From Gemmatimonadota bacterium (GTDB lineage Bacteria > Gemmatimonadota > Gemmatimonadetes > Longimicrobiales > Gaopeijiaceae): 9,138 bases of DNA. Within the stretch, counting starts at the first letter, position 1; the number at the start of each line of letters is the position of its first letter. The translations under genes were made by a program, and so were the position numbers. The DNA lies in NCBI GenBank assembly GCA_030550695.1, contig JAUQOX010000106.1, positions 1 through 9,138 of the forward strand. Direction: 5' to 3'. Below, one piece after another: positions 5,477 to 9,138 of this stretch. Below the pieces are notes generated by a model. That model was given only the letters and a program-made list of their open reading frames with translations. It did no database searches and had not been told where the DNA came from.

Positions 5477-7525
5477 CTAGCAGGGAGGAAAGAGTCCTAC
5501 CCCCCCCCTCCCCGCCTCCACCGGCCAAGCCACCACCACGGACTCCCCTTGGACGGTCTCGTCGAAGCCCCGTTCCGACTTGGAGAAGGTGGCCAGAGGA
5601 AATCGCGCCACCCACGGCCCCCCTCCCAGCAGGAGATCCGCCTCGGCGGCCAAGGAGAGCTCCGAGGTGAACAAGGCCCCCGAAGGAAAACCGCCCGGAT
5701 CCCACCGGAAGGTGGCGTGGATCCGGCCATCAGGTGAAAAAACGAGGATCTTCTCCAGAAAGGGCCCGCGGCTGGTACGGAAGGTCAGGACCAGCCTTCC
5801 TTCCGGCAGGAGGTTGGCATGGGAGAGCACCAGGGGCTCCCGGGCCCAATTCCACAGCACCTTGGCCTCCCCATCGGCGGGCGACCGATCCAAGGCTTCC
5901 TTGCCGGCGACGATGCGCTCCTGGAACAGGGCCCGATCTTCCCGGTCCACGGGGGGGAGGGCAGAGAAGCGGAGGGTTTCTTCCAGGTCGTGGATGGACG
6001 GGGTTCCCCCGTTTCCGTTCCCGGCTTCTCCATGGCCGGCGCGGGCACCTTCCCCGGCCTCCCCCCCGTTGAGCTGGTGGTAGGGCTCCCGCCGCCGGGT
6101 CAGGACGTTGGCCAGGTTCACCCTCCGGCTGAAGAGGGTCAGTTCCTCCACCCCTCCGCCGCGGACGGGGCTCACCAACGCCGAGAAGGCGTGAGAATGA
6201 ACCCAGATTTCGGGGTTCCCGTCGAGGTCCAGATCCACCTCCTCCCAGCCCAAGGATTCGCCCTCGCGGAGGATTCCCTCGGCCTCGGCGAGGTGGGACC
6301 AGACGGCGTCCCGGAGGTGGCGGAGATAGAGTCCGCCGAAGACGCCGTGCCAATAGGCGTCGTTGCACTGGGCCTTTCCCAAGGCCCTCCGGGCTGCGGG
6401 GGGATCGCCCCGACGGCGGCAGATCCCGGAAAGGGCGAGCATCTTCTTGTGCATGCGGTTGGCTTCGGAATACTTCACCAGGAAGTTGCGCCAATGGGAA
6501 CCCCGGATCAGGGGGCTCTCTCCCCGGGCCAGCCGTTCCTCTCCCACCAAGGCCTTGAGTTCCCCCAACCGTCGAAAGGCCGGCGCCGGCAGAGCCCACT
6601 CCTCCATTTCCCGGTAGGAGGCCGAAGGGAGATACGCCAACCCCCCCTTAGGAAGCTCCGCCAGCGCCCTTCCCAGGGTAACCAGTCGGACTTCCCCCGC
6701 CTCCTCCATCCCCTTCAGCGTTTCCAGGAAGTGTCCCAGCCAACCCCGATCGTAGACCCACTCCCGGGTTCCCGGCCAGCCTCCGAACTTCTCGATGTCG
6801 TCGGCGGCCACCGCCAGCCGCTTGCCCTGACGCCGGAGTTCCCGGAGGTAGCCCGCGGTATGCTCCGGCGGGTGGAAAGGAATGAGGTAGCGAAGCCGCT
6901 CATCGATGGCGAACACACCGAGCCCCCTTCCGCAGGCTTCGGTCCAGAAAGGCAGGTGAAGTTCCTCCCTCTGGAAACCCGCCGCCACGAAATGACGGTC
7001 GTCCACCAAAACGTACTCCACCCCCGCCTCGGCCAGATCCCCGGCCAGGTCCGGCTCCCACACCCGTTCGGTGAGCCACAGCCCCCGGGCGTCCACACCA
7101 AAGCGGGCCCGGAGGGCCTCCCTCATCCTCAGGACCTGTTCCAAGCGGTCTTCCCGGCACAGGGCCGGCAGGATCGGCTCGTCGTAGCCCGCCAGAAGGA
7201 GCTCCACCTGACCTGCCCCTGCGAGTTCCCCCACCTGGTCCAGGTAAGAGGGGGCGTGGTTCTCCAGCCAGTCCAGCAGGGGGCCGGACAGGTGCAAGGT
7301 GAAGGGGAGCAGACCCCCTTCCCGGGCACGCTGGAGGAAGGGCTCGTACACGTCCCGGAGGTGCTCCCAAAAAACATGGTCGAAGTTCCCCACCGGCTGG
7401 TGGGCGTGAAGACCGAAGGCGAAAAGAACGGGTGGCAGGGAAGCCTCGGCAGGACCTGCCGACCCCGCCTCGGCGGGCTCCGCTGCCGTGGAAGGGAAGG
7501 CCGGAATGGGCGGGATTTCCGTCAT
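5477..7525 (-). CDS. GH57 4-alpha-glucanotransferase-like enzyme with DUF1925/DUF1926-type C-terminal domains
   Basis: The 682-residue protein is a family GH57 retaining alpha-glucan enzyme, most like 4-alpha-glucanotransferases, acting on maltodextrin or glycogen in the cytoplasm. All five GH57 motifs are present: HAHQPVG (40-46), GYDEP (113-117), GLWLTERVWEP (148-158) with nucleophile E153, ADDIEKFGGWPGT (241-253) with acid/base D243, and RGSHWRNFLVKYSEANRM (341-358). A helical region with AQCNDAYWHGVFGGLYL (385-401) matches DUF1925, and SIHD (510-513) onward matches the beta-rich DUF1926. The glycine at the DDGEKFG position is isoleucine here. The first 30 residues are Ala/Pro/Glu-rich, and a Gly-rich linker fills 487-507 (6005-6067). 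The start is ATG 7525, overlapping the upstream stop as ATGA; ATG 7567 would add 14 residues. Alpha-amylase activity is the main alternative. Confidence 0.9.
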   Translation of the reverse strand: MTEIPPIPAFPSTAAEPAEAGSAGPAEASLPPVLFAFGLHAHQPVGNFDHVFWEHLRDVYEPFLQRAREGGLLPFTLHLSGPLLDWLENHAPSYLDQVGELAGAGQVELLLAGYDEPILPALCREDRLEQVLRMREALRARFGVDARGLWLTERVWEPDLAGDLAEAGVEYVLVDDRHFVAAGFQREELHLPFWTEACGRGLGVFAIDERLRYLIPFHPPEHTAGYLRELRRQGKRLAVAADDIEKFGGWPGTREWVYDRGWLGHFLETLKGMEEAGEVRLVTLGRALAELPKGGLAYLPSASYREMEEWALPAPAFRRLGELKALVGEERLARGESPLIRGSHWRNFLVKYSEANRMHKKMLALSGICRRRGDPPAARRALGKAQCNDAYWHGVFGGLYLRHLRDAVWSHLAEAEGILREGESLGWEEVDLDLDGNPEIWVHSHAFSALVSPVRGGGVEELTLFSRRVNLANVLTRRREPYHQLNGGEAGEGARAGHGEAGNGNGGTPSIHDLEETLRFSALPPVDREDRALFQERIVAGKEALDRSPADGEAKVLWNWAREPLVLSHANLLPEGRLVLTFRTSRGPFLEKILVFSPDGRIHATFRWDPGGFPSGALFTSELSLAAEADLLLGGGPWVARFPLATFSKSERGFDETVQGESVVVAWPVEAGRGGVGLFPPC

Positions 7526-9138
7526 GTCAGGGGTTCGAATCCTAAGGGTTCCAAGAGGGGGCTCCATCGGATTTGCCGCTCCGGGTCCAACCGTTCGAAA
7601 ACGCGATGGAACTCCGTTTGGGCGTCGAAAGGTATGGGAAAGTCCAGGAGCGCGTGGAGTCGGGCAAGCCCCTCCACGCGAAGCAGGCCGGGGGGAGTCA
7701 CCGGCTCGGGGTTTCGGGCCCCGGGGGAAAGGGCTTCGACGGCTTCCACCAGGAGACGCCCCAGGGCTTCCTGGAGCCCCCCCGCTTCGTCGGCCTCCAG
7801 CAAGGACAGGATCTCCGGGGCCCAGGCCCCGGCCAGCCGGCGACGGGCCAAGCGGAGGGCCACGTCCCGATACGGTTCACAGAGGTCCCCCAGGGAGAAC
7901 GGCTCCGCCCCTCCGGGCCCCTCCAGGGCGACCTCCAGGCGAAGGTGGTGGGGAACCTCTTCCAGGACCCGGAATCGGCCGGTCCATTCCCGGCCGGTCC
8001 GGCGGTGTCGAACCCAAAGGAGGGGGCCCGGCCCCACCCGGGTGACGAAGCCGGGGGGGTCGGCGGCGGCCGCCGCCTGATCCGGGCCCGGGGGGCACCG
8101 ATCCTCCCCGGCGGTGGAGGCGGGACCGGAGGCGGGATCCCCCCCCTCGGCCCCCCCACCGGCCAGGAGGTGCACGGCGGCGGCCCCGGCGCCAACCCGG
8201 AGCGGTACCGCCACCCTGGGCTTCGCCTCGGCCAAGTAGAGGGCCCTCCCGTCCCGGGGGGGACGTTCTTGTGTCTGAGCCTGGGCCAGGATCTCCAGGA
8301 ACTCGGCCTCCAAGGCCGGGCCCTCCGGTCCGGCCAACTCCACGGCACGGGCCGCGTAGCGCAGGATCTGCAACGGCTCGATCCCTTCCAGCCGATCGAA
8401 GAACCAGCCGCAGGAGGTGAAGAGTCGGAGGGCGTTCCGCTCCATTTCCAGGAGTTCGGCGGCGCGGACTTCTTCGGCTGGAGCGAGGCGTCGGCCGGCC
8501 CGGCCCCGGACATAGGCCCCCGTGGCCTCCGGTCCCAGGGACGCCACCGCCCCGTACCCCGCCAGGGCCTCCCAGGGGTCTTCCAGAAGAGGGGGCGCCT
8601 CCCTGAGGTAGATGCGGTGCAGACCCTGGGCCAGGGTTTCGAGGGCCCTGCGAAGGGGAGCGCGCCATTCCTGGCGCGGCGGCTGGGCCAGGTCCAACCG
8701 GCACCCGCAGTTTCCCCGCCACCGTTCCACCCCGTGGGGACAGCTCCATGAGGAGGGTTCCACCACCTCCACATCTTCCCGGGGGGGGCGGCGGGCCAAG
8801 AAACTGGCAAAGTTCTCCACTCGGACCCGGCCGGATTCCAGGAGCTGGTCGAGAAGTGCGGCCAGGGCCATTTCCCCGAAACGGCGATGATGTCCGAAGG
8901 TCTCGCCGTCCACGGCCAGGGCCACGAGGGAACGGCGACAGGCCGGGGTGCCGGTGTCGCCCACGGGGTCCCTTCGAGGGTCTCCGTTCACCCCCGGCGG
9001 GGCGGCCCCCTCCCCAGGCTCCTCCCCCCCGCCCCCATGCCCCCCCCGGCCCACCGCCCAGACGGCCAGGATGGCCCGGGCCCCGGCCTGGGCGGCATCC
9101 CCCCGGGGCCCCCAGGGCCCCCCCCCCCAAAGGGGGCC
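7522..9138 (-). CDS. GH57 family protein with DUF3536 domain, N-terminus off the window
   Basis: The visible 538 residues are the C-terminal part of a DUF3536-type GH57 protein, a family of uncharacterised putative glycosidases. VALAVDGETFGHHRRFGEM (72-90 of the visible part) is the second catalytic-half motif, followed by NFASFLARRPP (109-119). SSWSCPHGVERWRGNCGC (129-146) is the family's Cys/His signature. A long helical region and a beta-rich end follow. The N-terminal half with the expected HxHQP motif lies beyond 9138. The frame is open to the edge; the GTG at 9054 lies in Gly-rich sequence and is not a credible start. A low-complexity Gly/Ala/Pro insert sits at about 8050-8160. The homopolymer-rich stretch 9000-9138 is where a frame error would be easiest to hide. 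It overlaps the next GH57 gene by ATGA, so both are probably co-translated. Confidence 0.85.
   Translation of the reverse strand, partial: GPLWGGGPWGPRGDAAQAGARAILAVWAVGRGGHGGGGEEPGEGAAPPGVNGDPRRDPVGDTGTPACRRSLVALAVDGETFGHHRRFGEMALAALLDQLLESGRVRVENFASFLARRPPREDVEVVEPSSWSCPHGVERWRGNCGCRLDLAQPPRQEWRAPLRRALETLAQGLHRIYLREAPPLLEDPWEALAGYGAVASLGPEATGAYVRGRAGRRLAPAEEVRAAELLEMERNALRLFTSCGWFFDRLEGIEPLQILRYAARAVELAGPEGPALEAEFLEILAQAQTQERPPRDGRALYLAEAKPRVAVPLRVGAGAAAVHLLAGGGAEGGDPASGPASTAGEDRCPPGPDQAAAAADPPGFVTRVGPGPLLWVRHRRTGREWTGRFRVLEEVPHHLRLEVALEGPGGAEPFSLGDLCEPYRDVALRLARRRLAGAWAPEILSLLEADEAGGLQEALGRLLVEAVEALSPGARNPEPVTPPGLLRVEGLARLHALLDFPIPFDAQTEFHRVFERLDPERQIRWSPLLEPLGFEPLT

Noticed and set aside
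5819..8080. Open frame of 753 codons on the plus strand
   Set aside because: It lies antisense to two well-supported GH57 genes, has a Gly/Pro/Arg-rich composition with no recognisable motif, and is the type of long shadow frame produced by GC-rich codon use.
7573..8751. Open frame of 392 codons on the plus strand
   Set aside because: Antisense to the DUF3536 gene; Gly/Pro-rich with no motif.

Overview
The window is GC-rich bacterial chromosome with very dense coding. It carries nine protein genes: eight on the minus strand, and one (a SufE-family protein) on the plus strand. Two genes run off the edges: a phosphopantetheinyl transferase at the left and a DUF3536-type GH57 protein at the right. 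The protein set (SDR-type threonine dehydrogenase, GH57 glucanotransferase, DUF3536 GH57, and an AcpS-like transferase beginning with a GNDVVDL motif) fits a high-GC, possibly anaerobic or thermophilic, Gram-negative-type lineage. The phylum cannot be fixed from the sequence alone. I see no rRNA, tRNA, insertion sequence, phage gene or CRISPR array.

Layout from left to right. (1) Positions 1-255, minus: N-terminal 85 residues of a 4'-phosphopantetheinyl transferase. (2) Positions 391-819, plus: sufE, divergent from the transferase across a 135-nt gap that holds a cluster of G-runs. (3) Positions 822-848: an inverted repeat between the convergent sufE and phhB ends. (4) Positions 847-5261, minus: a compact group read in the order tdh, kbl, folM-like, folB, folK, phhB. 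tdh and kbl are 66 nt apart, kbl and folM 13 nt apart, folM and folB overlap by 4 nt (ATGA), folB and folK overlap by 14 nt, and folK and phhB are 100 nt apart with a hairpin between them. (5) Positions 5262-5476: a 215-nt non-coding gap with a leader-like set of competing hairpins. (6) Positions 5477-9138, minus: two GH57 alpha-glucan enzymes, the DUF3536 protein followed by a 4-alpha-glucanotransferase-like protein, overlapping by ATGA.

How the genes may work together. Tdh oxidises L-threonine to 2-amino-3-ketobutyrate and Kbl cleaves that with CoA to glycine and acetyl-CoA. FolB and FolK carry out consecutive steps of dihydropterin/folate synthesis. The FolM-like SDR has the pteridine-reductase signature (TGxxxRxG and a D-Y-K triad), and PhhB is a pterin-4a-carbinolamine dehydratase. 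The group therefore joins glycine production to the making and recycling of reduced pterins. A plausible reading is one-carbon metabolism, since glycine cleavage loads one-carbon units onto tetrahydrofolate; a non-folate reduced pterin such as tetrahydromonapterin is another. The GH57 pair points to glycogen or maltodextrin remodelling and looks like a separate transcription unit. I found no clearly new defence or mobile system. The most interesting part is the threonine-glycine/pterin operon.
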